From the NCBI GenBank assembly GCA_905221605.1, contig CAJNDS010001669.1, forward strand, positions 242,001 to 306,000: 64,000 nt of DNA, read 5' to 3'. This document shows positions 52,828 to 63,230 of this stretch, piece after piece. The notes under the pieces are model-generated. The model did no database searches. It was not told the DNA's origin and was given only the letters and a program-made list of their open reading frames with translations. How positions within the stretch are numbered: position 1 is the stretch's first letter; each line of letters starts with the position of its first letter. The DNA comes from Symbiodinium natans (taxonomy: Eukaryota; Sar; Dinophyceae; Suessiales; Symbiodiniaceae). The position numbers and the translations under genes are program-made.

Positions 52828-53292
52828 CTGCATTTTGGCTTAGGGTTTAGGGTTTAGGGTTTGGGGTTTGGGGTTTAGGGCTGAGGGTTTGGGGTATGGG
52901 GTCTTCGGGCTTTTGCAATTTTAAGGGGGCTGCGGTTTGCCCTAGAATGGGGATCATCTTCCCTGTGCTACGATCATCTCTACTTGCAACAGACTCCTGG
53001 GCATGACGCAAGCAAAATCCGATGCAGGAAGTCGCGTCCTCACTCTGTGTCTGTCCCCCACAAACTGCATCAACCTAAATCCTTTTTTAACCCTAAACTC
53101 TACAGCCCAGAGACTCCAGTACTCCTTAATTCTTTAGACCATCTAAGGAACCCTACTATAATTTAAGGAATATTCTCTTGGAAATCGATAGTTTGACCCA
53201 AGGTCCCAGGAGGCCCTGCGCACTTGAGGGGACATGCTGACGACCTTAACTGTTCTGTTCGATCTCGGAACGCCCTCCAATTCTGTGATGTT

Positions 53293-53401
53293 CCCAGGGG
53301 CTCCAATATCCCGTGATGAAGGAATATCCGTTAAATCATAGTAGGGTTCCTTATATGGTTTAAGGAATACTCCTTAATTAAGGAGAATTGGAGCCCCTGG
53401 G
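53293..53401. repeat. MITE-like palindrome, family C (best copy)
   Basis: Arms CCCAGGGGCTCCAAT and ATTGGAGCCCCTGGG are perfect; the interior is mirrored around TTAAGGAA/TTCCTTAA. Looser members are near 1490, 5600, 12121, 25050, 25457, 53692 and 57130. Confidence 0.9.
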
Positions 53402-53522
53402 ATGTTCATGGCCGCTTCTGACTCTAGGTCCACGAAGGGTCTAGGTACTCTGAAGGCTTGTAGAAGCCCCAGAATATCTTTTTGAACCCTAAACCCTAAA
53501 CCCTAAACCCTAAACCCTAAAC

Positions 53523-53574
53523 CCCGAAGTCGTGGCCTCTCTAGGAGCAGAAGCTCCGCTCCAGCAGCCTCCTC
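53523..53574 (-). CDS. Candidate exon of the CDPK-like gene (linker)
   Basis: Strong acceptor TTTGATTGCTTTGCCAG, then EEAAGAELLLLERPRLR, then a donor at GTTTAGGG inside a telomere-type repeat. Acidic/Leu-rich linker between kinase C-lobe and junction helix (inference). Confidence 0.5.
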
Positions 53575-54198
53575 CTGGCAAAGCAATCAAAGAAATAGGC
53601 CCCTAAACCCTAAACCCTAAACCCCAAACCCTAAACCCTAAACCCTAAACCCTAAACCCCAAACCCCAAACCCCAAGCCCTACACCTAAGGAATGTGCCT
53701 TAAACTATCTAGGATCCTCATTATGAATAAACGTAGATTCCTTACTGAAAGGGTATTGGGCTCTTTGAGGAATTCAAACCCGTAAACCCCAAACCCCTAA
53801 ACCCCCAACCCCTGTCCCTTGATCCCTAAACCCTGAACCCCTAAACCTGAACCCTAACCCCATGAATCCTAACCCCTATACACCCTAAACCCCCTAAACC
53901 CTAAACACCCAAACCCCCTAAACCCTAAACACAAATTACATTAAACCCCTAAACCCTGAACCCAACTTACCCTGAACCCCCTAAACCCTAAACCCAAATT
54001 ACATTCAACCCCCCTAAACCCTGAACCCAAATTACCCTAAACCCCTCAACCCTAAACCCCCCACACCCTAAACCCAAATTGCCTAAACCCTAAACCCTAA
54101 ACCCTAAACCCTAAGCCCTAAACCCCTAAACCCCTAAACCCTACACTAAACCCAAATTGCCCTCAACCCCTTAATTCCGAAGCCCCTAAACCCCTAAC

Positions 54199-54287
54199 CC
54201 AGAAGCCTCCTCGATGGAGAGTGCTGCGCCCCCCAAGGAGTGCCGCCCCTCAGACCGCAAGCGGCGGAGCCGGCGGCTCTCGCACTT
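54199..54287 (-). CDS. Candidate exon of the CDPK-like gene (linker)
   Basis: Acceptor AAAGGTGCAG, then KCESRRLRRLRSEGRHSLGG, then AALSIEEAS, then donor GTTAGGGG in a telomere-type repeat. Basic, Arg-rich segment. Confidence 0.5.
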
Positions 54288-54971
54288 CTGCACCTTTAGG
54301 GTTTAGGGTTAGGGTTTAGGGTCAGGGTTTAGGGTTTAGGGTTTAGGGTTTAGGGTTTAGGGTTTAGGGGGTAGGGTTTAGGGTTTAGGGTTAGGGTTTT
54401 TAGGGTTTTTAGGGTTTTAGGGTTTTTAGGGTTTTTAGGGTTTTTAGGGATTTTAGGGTTTAGGAAAATAGGGGACGCCCGGCGCCAACAGAGTAGCATC
54501 CCCTTATGCTAAGGACCTCCAAATCAGGCACCGGACTTCCGAAACAGCCATTTGTGCCAGTGCAATGAAGAAGCTCAGGGCATAGATTGTGGAATGAAAA
54601 GATCACTCAAGCCAACTGTGCTCATGGGGATCGGCCCCCATACAGGTTTAGGGTTTAGGGTTTAGGGTTTAGGGTTTAGAGTTTAGGGTTTAGAGTTTAG
54701 GGTTTAGAGTTTAGGGTTTAGGGCGAGCAAATAGTAGGTGTTAATGATTGCCGCGTGGGGGCCCAGCCTAGTACTCGTGAGCTGCACGGTGCAAACAACA
54801 CACGAGGTTCCCCAGTTTGCACTGCTTCTTACATTTCAATGTTCACAAGGAACCCCCAAAACAAAAAGGGAATAATGGCACTACCCCTAAACCCTAACCC
54901 CCTAAGAAACCCAAAAACCGAAACCCTAAACCCTAAAACCCAGAACCCTCAAACAATTTTGACAGAAGCAC

Positions 54972-55035
54972 CAGCCAGTCGTCGCCCAAGCAGTCCAAGG
55001 TCGATGGCCGTTTTGCAGGGTCCATCTCCTCTTCT
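54972..55035 (-). CDS. Kinase exon: end of catalytic domain (KRPS...W)
   Basis: Acceptor CTGAGCAG, then REEEMDPAKRPSTLDCLGDD and WL, then donor GTGCTT. D-P-x-K-R-P-S-x-x-x-x-L-x-x-x-W is the near-invariant end of Ser/Thr kinase domains (subdomain XI). Confidence 0.85.
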
Positions 55036-55360
55036 CTGCTCAGGGTTTAGGGTTTAGGGCTTAGGGTTTCGGGTGTAGGGTTTAGGGCGCTTGGAGGCTC
55101 ATTTGCGTAGTTAGAAGCATGGCGATAACCCTATTTAGGGTACCCCATGCTCTCCAAGAATTCCAAAACCCTAGGCCCGAAACCCTAAACCCAAATCCCT
55201 ATAGGCGAATCCCTACAACCCTAGACCCTAGACCCAAAACCCTAAAGCCTACTTATAGCTACCCAAATGAACCTCCAAGTAGGGCTTGGCTGATGCACCC
55301 CTTCCTTTTATGTGGCTTGTGGAACGTGTCCGGCTGATCAACTGTAAAAAGTTTAGGGCA

Positions 55361-55466
55361 TAGGTTTAGGGTTTAGGGTTTAGGGTTTAGGGTTTAGGGT
55401 TTAGGGTTTAGGGTTTAGGGTTTAGGGTTTAGGGTTTAGGGTTTAGGGTTTAGGGTTTAGGGTTTA
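55361..55466 (+). repeat. Longest near-perfect TTTAGGG array
   Basis: About 15 consecutive TTTAGGG units with almost no interruption, the longest clean array in the window. It lies in a presumed intron of the kinase gene, between the alpha-H exon at 55.7 kb and the DPAKRPS exon at 55.0 kb. Confidence 0.95.
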
Positions 55467-55649
55467 AACCGGCAGAAGCTCACATAACTACCCCAGGAGC
55501 CCAGTAAAGGAACTTTCTTCCTTAAACATCATAAGCCATCATACCAAAGAGCTCTGTCTGGTTTTCAAGGCACTTTCCTTAAGAGACATTGGGCTGGCTA
55601 GTACGGTGCCCCCTACACCCTAAACCCTAAACCCTAAACCCTAGGCCCC

Positions 55650-55717
55650 TGCAGAAGTTCGGCTCCAGCATGCGGCTCACCAGGGCAATCACCCCGCGGG
55701 AAAGGCCGGAAGACTTC
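55650..55717 (-). CDS. Kinase exon: alpha-H segment
   Basis: The minus strand reads KSSGLSRGVIALVSRMLEPN. S-x-x-x-x-x-L-x-x-x-M-L is the helix before the D-P-x-x-R motif. A GTGAGC after VIAL could be the donor; if so, the ML would be intronic, so the 3' edge is uncertain. Confidence 0.65.
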
Positions 55718-56334
55718 CTGAGCCGGCTCAGGGCTTTGGGGTTTAGGGTTTAGGGCTTGGGGTTTAGGGTTTAGGGTTTAGGGTCTAGGGCTTCAAACCC
55801 TAAACCGCTGAACCTCTTATCAACCCAGAAGGAACTTCCGCAAGCCTTGAAGCTTAAGCCCTAAATACCCTGAACCCTGAACCTCTGGGTTCGGGACATT
55901 ATTCTTGCTGCGAGGCTTTGGGGCTTGCAAGGTTTGAGGGTTGGCGTTGTGGTTTGTGCACTTTGGGCACGGGAGGGCCCTTAAAATGAGACGCCTACGG
56001 GTACATAGGGACCATAGAGGATTACGTAGGGATGACTGTCCGCAGTTGGAACTATGACATGAATTCCACATCAACCCCAGTGCCATTCGGGGGATACCCT
56101 AAACCCTAAACCCTAAACCCTAAACCCTGAAACAATGCCCGCCTCCCAGGGCTGAGGGCTTCCTGCAGCACGTGGGTAGCCAGGGGCATTGTAGGCCCCT
56201 AAACCTCTCATACCGTCTTAACGGAGAGAACTCTAAGGATCCATGTGCATATGTAGTCAATACTTAGGCCCTGAAGGGGTTGCTATATACGAGCTTTAGA
56301 AGGGCTTCTATAAAGCAACCACCCCCCAGACTTC

Positions 56335-56437
56335 CCGCGCCCAGGAGGCAGCTGGACAGTGAGGTCCGTGTCCATGTTGGCGCGCGTTTGCACGTAGTCC
56401 ACCGGGCCGTAGGATCCCCCACCTGGAGCGCTTCCGG
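56335..56437 (-). CDS. Candidate exon of the CDPK-like gene
   Basis: After a CGCTCCAG acceptor the minus strand reads GGGSYGPVDYVQTRANMDTD, then LTVQLPPGR. It falls between the alpha-F/G and alpha-H exons, where a variable kinase segment is expected, but has no diagnostic motif. Confidence 0.4.
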
Positions 56438-57072
56438 TGCCACGTGATGGGGTCTGAACTGGGGGGGAGCTTTTTTTTCCGCGGGGGGGGGGGGGGGGGG
56501 GGGGTTTTGATGATGCGGCCCCCGTATATGTACACATAAATAAATAAATATATATATATATAAATATATATGTATATATATATATATATATATATGTATA
56601 TGTATAGAAAGAGAAGGAGAAGACGAAGTCGATAAAAGGAGACCAAGGAAAAGGAACAAAACTTTATATGTATGTATATATATACACACATATATATATA
56701 TACATATACAGCACAATTCTGCCACAACTGACCATGCTTTTTCAGGGCTGGGACAGTTATAGAGCGGGGATCAATTGTGTCGTCTGGGGTTTAGGGTTCA
56801 GGGTTTAGGGTTTAGCGTGCAGTACTTCGAGCTTTTCTGAGATGGGGCAGGAGTACTTTTTATGCACCCCAAAACACGATGGCCCTTGTTGTGATGCTAT
56901 TGCAGGCAATCGTAGAGCCAACCGACCCCCAAATATTTTGGGAAACTCCTACCTCCCCAAAATCCTGTAGGGTGTTTTGATAACCCTAAACCCTTAACCT
57001 AAACCCTTAAGCCTAAACCCTTAAAACCCTAAACCCTAAACCCCATATTTCACTAGGATGGCACCCCGGCAC

Positions 57073-57112
57073 CTCGATAGGCGACTTTGTAGGGCACATC
57101 GCCAGTGAAGAG
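57073..57112 (-). CDS. Kinase exon: alpha-F/alpha-G loop (40 nt)
   Basis: Acceptor GGCATCAG, then LFTGDVPYKVAYR, then donor GTGCCG. L-x-x-G-x-x-P-Y/F is the kinase segment following D-V-W-S-L-G-V. Very short exon. Confidence 0.75.
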
Positions 57113-57969
57113 CTGATGCCTGAGGCCCAGACACCCCATCACCCCTGACTTAAGGAGTGGGGTTTAGGGTTTAGGGTTTAGGGTTTAGGGTTTAGGGTTT
57201 AGGGTTTAGGGTTTGGGGCCAGAGAGCCCTGAATACCCCTTATTTCAGGAAGATACCTTAAACCATACTGAGGATCCCTATATAGTCTAAGCTTTGAAGC
57301 ATAGTCATCCACATTCTTTAAGGCTTCTTATGTTTGATGAAGCTACATTCCTTACCTTAGAATTAGCTGGGTGCACAGTAGAGTGCTCCTTGCTCTGGGT
57401 GAAGCTATATTCCTGAACTAAAGAGCAGGGACCCTCAAAAGCTTTGCAGGGTGTCAGGCCTTAGGCCCAGACACCCCAATCGGAATAGGGTTTAGGGTTT
57501 AGGGTCTACGAGCCCTCAATATATACTCAGTCTGAGGAGACCGTCTTCAGAACACATCATGCTTGCGAAGGCCCATCCAGCCTAAAGAGCCATGATGCCA
57601 TGTGCAGGCTAACAGCTTGAGGTTTTTGGGCTTATGGTAGATGGGCAGCTCTCTATGGTCCCCTTTCTTTGGGGTACCCTATAAAACACCCCCCCCCCCC
57701 CCCTAAAACAATGTCCTTAAAAGGGACCCGAATCTAGAGAACTACTCAAATGAAAGCATCTATGAATGAACAAAATGTGCTTTTAGGGTTCCGATAAAGA
57801 AGGCGTGAAGGGAGGAACCCCTAGAAGGGACCCTTAATCTTATTCCCCTACAGAGCCCCTACATATACGCTCCCTTTCTACCTAAGTAACCCCCAAAGAA
57901 CTCCTAAATAATTGCTAAGGTCCCTTGTAATGGTCCCCCCCTTGAGCCCCTTGAGATATTGTGGTAGCT

Positions 57970-58020
57970 AGAGGTGCGCCACCACACCCAAGCTGAAGAC
58001 GTCGCAGCGGTCATCGAAGC
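57970..58020 (-). CDS. Kinase exon: alpha-F (CDVFSLGVV)
   Basis: Acceptor GTGGATTTAG, then GFDDRCDVFSLGVVAHL. C-D-V-x-S-L-G-V-V is subdomain IX, with Phe in place of the usual Trp. The donor is unclear (GTGGTG or a GC donor). The next piece, LFTG at 57.1 kb, fits directly. Confidence 0.8.
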
Positions 58021-58619
58021 CTAAATCCACAGTTTTTGGGGTGTAGGGTTTAGGGTTTTAGGGTTTAGGGCTTAGGGTTTTAGGGTTTACGGTTTAGGGT
58101 TTTAGGTTTAGGGTTCAGGGGAATGCCATGGTCTCTTGGGCTTGTAGGGTTCTAAGGGAAATTACACTGACATGGTCTCTGGGGTTCTTAGAGTTCTAAG
58201 CGCAATTTCATGGTCTCTTCTATACGCTTCGTTACTTCTATGATTCTGAAATGTGGGCCCGATTAAGTTGCATGAGGTGTTTCAGGGGTATACAAGGACC
58301 CAGAAAACCAAGTGCCCTTGCAACTACCCGAAGAGCCGTTGACGGACCCTAAACAGACCCAGGGTTTAGGGTTTAGGGTTTAGGGGGTTGGCCACAAAAA
58401 GGCCCTTCCTACCCAGCAGCATGGGAAAATGTAAAGCATGTCCCAAGGGTCGGCCCTATTAGGAGTATCTTCAGGGAAACCTTGAGGGGTACAACCCTAA
58501 TTAAACCCTAAACCCTAAACCCTAAAGCCTAAAGCCTGAACCCTGAACCCTGAACCCTGAACCCTGAACCCTAAACCCACACCCTAAACCCTAAAACCAC
58601 CTTAGGGGTACGAGTCTTA

Positions 58620-59030
58620 ACCCCTTGACACCTGGGATGACGTTTTTTGCACAGGAGCCACGCATGTGGCAGATCTGGCTCTGATCCCTGGCGACGAAAG
58701 CCGAAATCTTTTCCCGCCAACCACTGAGGCCCTAAATCGAACCCCTGAACCCCTAAACCCTAAACCCTAAACCCTACTTCCGAAGAAGCTCTCCTGGGGG
58801 GCTGTGCGAAGATCCCAAACCGCTAGGCTCAGGGTTGCTGGGGTGTTTAAGGGCTCTTTTGCAGGACTGGTAGCCCTAAACCCTACACTTTAAACCCTAA
58901 ACCCTAGACCCTAGCCAGGCGCAGCCAGGGGTCTGCTTCGCTTCCCAAGCATGCAGTCAATCACCTGCAAGACCCACCGGTTCTGAGTATGGATTGACGT
59001 GTCTCATCGTTGTTGCTGGTGCTGCTGCCA
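58620..59030. other. Islands with ambiguous coding strand
   Basis: At 58640-58735 both strands are open (plus DLALIPGDESRNLFPPTTEA; minus GWREKISAFVARDQSQICHM). At 58790-58870 and 58925-58965 the minus strand is open (ALKHPSNPEPSGLGSSHSPP; VIDCMLGKRSRPLAA after CTTGCAG). They may be exons of the kinase gene between APE and alpha-F, or chance. Confidence 0.25.
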
Positions 59031-59343
59031 CAGGGTTTTTTGGGTTTAAGTCCGTTAATATGGTCCTTACCTTCCTGAAAGGGTTCTGACGTACAGGCCC
59101 TTGGGCTTTAGAGGGTAGGTAGGGGATCCTGGTTATGAATACATGTACTTTCCTAAAATCGGGATATGGTTTTCGGGGTTCTGTGGGAAAGCAAGCAGAA
59201 ACCAAACCCTAAACCCTAAACCCTAAAACCTAAACCCTAAACCCTGAACCCTAAACCTTGAACACTAAACCCTAAACCCGAAACCCTAAACCCTAAACCC
59301 TAACCCGAAACCCTAACCCTAAACCCTAAACCCCTTTCCTCAC

Positions 59344-59406
59344 CGCGCCTCCGGGGCCATCGTCTGCGGAGTACCAGCCGGCATAGGCCGCGCGTCCCCT
59401 CCGGCC
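59344..59406 (-). CDS. Kinase exon: P+1 loop (GTPQTMAPE)
   Basis: The minus strand reads GDARPMPAGTPQTMAPEA, then donor GTGAGG. G-T-P-x-x-M-A-P-E is subdomain VIII, with Thr where Tyr is usual. The acceptor is not clear. Confidence 0.75.
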
Positions 59407-59876
59407 CAAGCTTTCCGGGGGGTTTAATCTTCACCAGGGTTGCCTGAAGTTGCATTTTCCTTTTTTGTGTTACTTGTTTTAACGTAGAAGGGTACTCAGA
59501 GTTGAGGGTGCAGTGCTCATCAGTTGCGTTTTTGTTCCAAGAAGTTTTGAGGGTTCAGGATTGAGGGTACCAAGATTAATGAGGGAAGAAGATATCCTGC
59601 ACAGTATAGCCCTAAACCCTAAACCCGAAGCAGGCTCCTGAATGGAGCGGCCTTCGGGCAGACTGCGCTGGAGTGTTCATGGCGAGTCTTGTCACCGGGT
59701 TTAAGGTTTAGGGTTTAGGGTTTAGGGTTTAGGGTTTATGGGGTGTAAGGTGCTACTTGGAGGCTAGTGGGCAGTTATAAGTAGGGTTAGAAGTAGCGCG
59801 AAAGACTTGCACCTCATGCGAGGCTTTTTTGAAGGGGCTATAGCCCCTAAGCCCTATAAACCCTATAGATCATTGA

Positions 59877-59976
59877 TACTTGGAGCTTCATGGGTGGTGA
59901 TAAGTAGGGTCAGAAGTATGGTAGCGCTACTTGCAACCTTCTTTCGGGTACTTACAACCCTACTTAACACTACCCA
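59877..59976. repeat. MITE-like palindrome, family A
   Basis: Arms TACTTGGAGCTTCATGGGTGG and CTACCCATGAACCTCCA. A lone left arm precedes it at 59753. Confidence 0.8.
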
Positions 59977-60152
59977 TGAACCTCCATGGGTTTTGTGGGC
60001 TCACTGGGCCTGCAGGAACCAGGAAGCCGAAAATCCGAAACCCTGAAAAGGTCCTAGGCTCATTGGGGGGTGGGGTTTAGGGTTTAGGGTTTAGGGTTTA
60101 GGGTTTAGGGTTAGGGTTGAGGGTTGAGGGTTTCGGGTTTCGGGTTTAGGGT

Positions 60153-60184
<32 letters not shown>

Positions 60185-60609
60185 GGTTTAGGGTTTAGGG
60201 TTCAGGATCTTGCCCAATTTCTTGGGGCGGGGGAGGGGGGGGGGGTTTGTTTTTCAGGAAATTCTGGACCTTTGCTGGGGCGAAAAGGCGGCCCAAACTT
60301 TTTGACACTCCCACCGATGAAACACGTTCAGGGCTTTTAACCCTAAACCCGAAACCCTAAACCCTAAACCCTCTCACGATCGCGTGAGGCGTTGGGCTCA
60401 AGCGCTTCTAGGGCGTCAGGGCCAGGGCTTCATGTGGCACATCAGTTGCCCGAGTCTCGCCAGGCCTGCTGATGATCGAAACCTTCGCATGGGTTTAGGG
60501 TTTAGGGTTTAGAGCGAGCTCTTGCAACGCAACGTCCGACGTCACGCTGCTCCAAGGATCGTACTTGAGATACTTGGAGATTCATGGGAATTTAAAAGTA
60601 GCCACATAT

Positions 60610-60714
60610 GGGTAGTTTTCAAGATTAGCGTCCGTTTTGGGGGGTCCTGCTTATAAGGCGTCGTGCTATAGAAGGGGATCCCAAGAAAGCAACCCTGCTT
60701 TTGAGAACTACCCC
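60610..60714. repeat. MITE-like palindrome, family E
   Basis: Arms GGGTAGTTTTCAAGATTAG and TGCTTTTGAGAACTACCCC, with GTCC/GGATCCC in the centre. Confidence 0.65.
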
Positions 60715-61218
60715 TAAGGTTTTAGGGCCTCTTCCTTAATGGTGGTTCATGGGTCATTCTAAGTAGGGTTGTAAGTACCCTAAGAAGGGTTATAACTATC
60801 GGTACCATCCCTACTTATTACCTTCATTACTTGAAATGAGAATAAGGAAAAAGGAAAATTCCTTAATTAAGGGGACGTTGGGCTTTCTGGGGACTTGTCC
60901 GACTTGTCCAATTCAAAAGCGCTCTACCTACACATTTGTGGAAGAAAGGCTAACAGATACTTCGTGGACCCCTACCAATCCCATGGCCTAAGCCCTGAAC
61001 CCACACCAGGATTGGTGACGATACCCACAGCAGCATATATATATATATATATATACAGATGTAAATAAACATATATGTGTGTTTTGCATGTTGGTTTAGT
61101 TAAACTTATATTTCCAGTGTATACGTTGTATTCTAATCACAACCATACATATACAGCAACAACAAGGCAGTATGACCCTAATCCCTAAACCCTAAACCCC
61201 AAACCCTAAACCCTAAAC

Positions 61219-61338
61219 CCGAAAATGGCCAAAGCCAAGCCACGACTCAGCCACGCCCAGGTCAATGAGCACCAAATGTGGGGGCCCCGAGGGGCTCAGG
61301 AGCATCAGGTTCTCCAGTTTCACCTTTTCAGGCAATGT
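61219..61338 (-). CDS. Kinase exon: K-x-E-N loop and DLG motif
   Basis: Exactly 120 nt: acceptor TGCATGCAG, then TLPEKVKLENLMLLSPSG, PHLVLIDLGVAESWLGFGHF and R, then donor GTTTAGGG in a telomere-type repeat. VKLENLML aligns with the catalytic loop K-x-x-N, and VLIDLGVAE with the DFG strand (Leu for Phe). The catalytic HRD Asp is not seen: the aligned residues are P-E-K. Either a microexon supplies HRD (AAAAG before GTGAAA could be the real acceptor) or the protein is a pseudokinase. Confidence 0.8.
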
Positions 61339-61681
61339 CTGCATGCATATAAATAAATATATATATATATACACATGTATATCTGTATGTATGTATATAT
61401 ATATATATCCATTCAATGACATTGCATCATTCAGATATGGACAAGAAATGAATATGTATGTATATATATATATATATGGTGCCCCCCCCGCCCCCTCCAA
61501 AACCCCTAAACCCTAAACCCTAAACCCTAAACCCTACACCTCAAACCCTAAACCCTAAACCCTAAACCCAAACCCTTAACCCTAAACCCTAAACCCTAAG
61601 GATCACAGGGTTGGCGCCGTTTGCTCTCGGAGAGCAAAGAGGGCCGACCCGCGAACGCCATCTGCAGAAAAAAGCCCCCGG

Positions 61682-61854
61682 TACTTGGAGGGTCATGGGT
61701 AACCCTAAACCCTAAATCCTAAACCCTAAACCCTAAACCCTAGACCCTAAACCCTAAACCTGGTAGGCAGGGCTATAAGTACCCTAAGTAGGGTTATAAG
61801 TAGAACTGCCATACTTATAACCCTACTTCTAATTACCCAAGTGAACCTCCAAGT
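61682..61854. repeat. Family-A palindrome with a telomere array inside its left arm
   Basis: TACTTGGAGGGTCATGGGTA, then CCCTAAA units (61702-61760), then the rest of the palindrome, ending ACCCAAGTGAACCTCCAAGT. Confidence 0.8.
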
Positions 61855-62044
61855 CTCGCAAACAGCCGCCAAGTGCGGGCCCCGATCTAAAATACTTGCG
61901 GCCCGGTGGCGTCCTTGTGAATTCTGGATTCCTTGTCTCAAGGGTACCCTAAACCCTAAACCCTAAACACTAAACCCTAAACCCTAAACCCTAAACCCTA
62001 AACCCTAAACCTTAAACCCGAAACCCTAAACCCTAAACCCTAAA

Positions 62045-62235
62045 CCGTGCCGCGGCTACTCGAGTTGTTAAGCGGAGCCTTGAGGTTGAGTATTCGGCAA
62101 CGCAGCTGACATGGTGGCTGCATGATGTGTTCGGGCCCCAGGCTTGTTTTCCACATATCCAATCTGGCACAAGGAAGGATGACAGCTGCAGCCAGAAGTA
62201 GATGACGGCACCCCAAGTGAGTAAGTCTTGACGCC
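62045..62235 (-). other. Open island, coding status unclear
   Basis: All three minus frames are largely open here (for example LTWGAVIYFWLQLSSFLVPD). It lies between the alpha-E and KLEN exons, where the missing HRD segment should be, but I see no HRD. Confidence 0.25.
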
Positions 62236-62298
62236 ACTTTAGGGTTTAGGCTTTTAGGGGCTTATGAACTACTTCCAAGCACGCCAAGCGTACTTTAC

Positions 62299-62370
62299 AA
62301 GCCAAGATGCGTAATGCAAGTGCCGAAGGGCATACAGCGCTTGCTGAAGCATTTCGGCCATGAAGCCTTC
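62299..62370 (-). CDS. Kinase exon: alpha-E (72 nt)
   Basis: Acceptor AAAGCAAG, then EGFMAEMLQQALYALRHLHY and ASWL, then donor GTAAAG. M-x-Q-A-L-x-A-L-x-x-L-H is helix alpha-E, just before the catalytic loop. Symmetric exon of 24 codons. Confidence 0.8.
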
Positions 62371-62640
62371 CTTGCTTTTATACTCAACCCTAAACCCTAA
62401 ACCCTAAATGGCAGCTTGCAAGTGACAGCTCGGGATCTGCACTCTTGCAACAGAAGGCCGAAACAGTCACACTGTGCCCCAACTTCTTCAAAGCACCTCC
62501 CCATTCCAATCTTTCTTGGCATAGCTATACTATCTCTGACTACATGTATGTATACATATATATATATATATGTATATATATATATGTATACATCTTTAAG
62601 GAGCTGGGTCTGGGTGGTTTAGCACTACAGAAAGGAGTCA

Positions 62641-62738
62641 GTATGCTTTGGTTTCCCAGCTTCGCTCAGCTTTGGGCGCTCCCCCTTCGGGGTCTTGAGC
62701 GTGTTGAGAAGCTGGCGCAGGGTGCCCCCATTGACCGC
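62641..62738 (-). CDS. Kinase exon: alpha-D (GGTLRQLL)
   Basis: Acceptor ACCCTGAAG, then AVNGGTLRQLLNTLKTPKGE, then RPKLSEA. G-G-x-L-x-x-x-L follows the hinge M-E-x and starts alpha-D; a KLSE segment then leads to alpha-E, as in other kinases. Confidence 0.75.
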
Positions 62739-62897
62739 CTTCAGGGTTTAGGGTTTAGGGTTTGGGGTTTAGGGTTCAGGGTTTAGGGTTTGGGGTTTAG
62801 GGTTCAGGGTTTAGGGTTTATGTTTGGGGTTTAGGGTTTGGGGTTTAGGGTATGGTGCTGAAGCATGTTGAGCAGCACACTTGGCTATGGCACACAC

Positions 62898-63133
62898 TGT
62901 GCCTCCATAACGAAGTATGCGTATCTCTCGTCTTGAAAGAAGTCAAAGAGCTTGATGATGTGCGGGTGGTTGGTATGCTGCATCTGCCAGAACTCCTGCA
63001 CCAGATCGCCCAAACATGCAAACTTAATCGTCATGAAGAGTCGCGTCGCGGTCGTAGTCACTAGTCTCCCATGTTCCAATTTTACCTTGTAGATTCCTTG
63101 GTTTGAGGCACCCTGGTCGGTCATGAACCTTGG
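62898..63133 (-). CDS. Kinase exon: N-lobe to hinge
   Basis: Follows the 97-nt introner. Reads PRFMTDQGASNQGIYKVKLE, later LGDLVQEFWQMQHTNHPHII and KLFDFFQDERYAYFVMEA. L-x-x-x-x-H-P-x-I-I-K-L-x-D-x-F-x-D-x-x-x-x-x-F-V-M-E is the alpha-C/beta-4/beta-5 region typical of CDPK/CaMK kinases. The 3' end is near GTGTGTGCC. Confidence 0.85.
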
Positions 63134-63230
63134 CTGCACTTAGTAGGGTTTACATTTTAGCTGCCTTGTTAAGAAACCCCAATTAAACCCAAAAAGGCTA
63201 AAAGGATCTAAAGTTACAGTAAAGCGCCAC
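63134..63230 (-). repeat. Introner-like intron, 97 nt, GT-AG
   Basis: On the minus strand it starts GTGGCGCTTTACTG and ends CCTACTAAGTGCAG, with TACTAA as a possible branch site. It separates two open reading frames in phase 0 (...SRPPGSS / PRFMTDQG...). Its sequence recurs at 50157-50258 and partly at 19421-19474, so the intron itself is a dispersed repeat. Confidence 0.7.

Noticed and set aside
56264-56727. Tyr/Ile-rich minus-strand ORFs
   Set aside because: They read through TA microsatellite and a G run; only 56335-56437 is kept as a possible exon.
58640-58735. Plus-strand exon (DLALIPGDESRNLF...)
   Set aside because: Reads well, with a TTTTTTGCACAG upstream, but the minus strand is equally open and every named exon nearby is on the minus strand; left as ambiguous.
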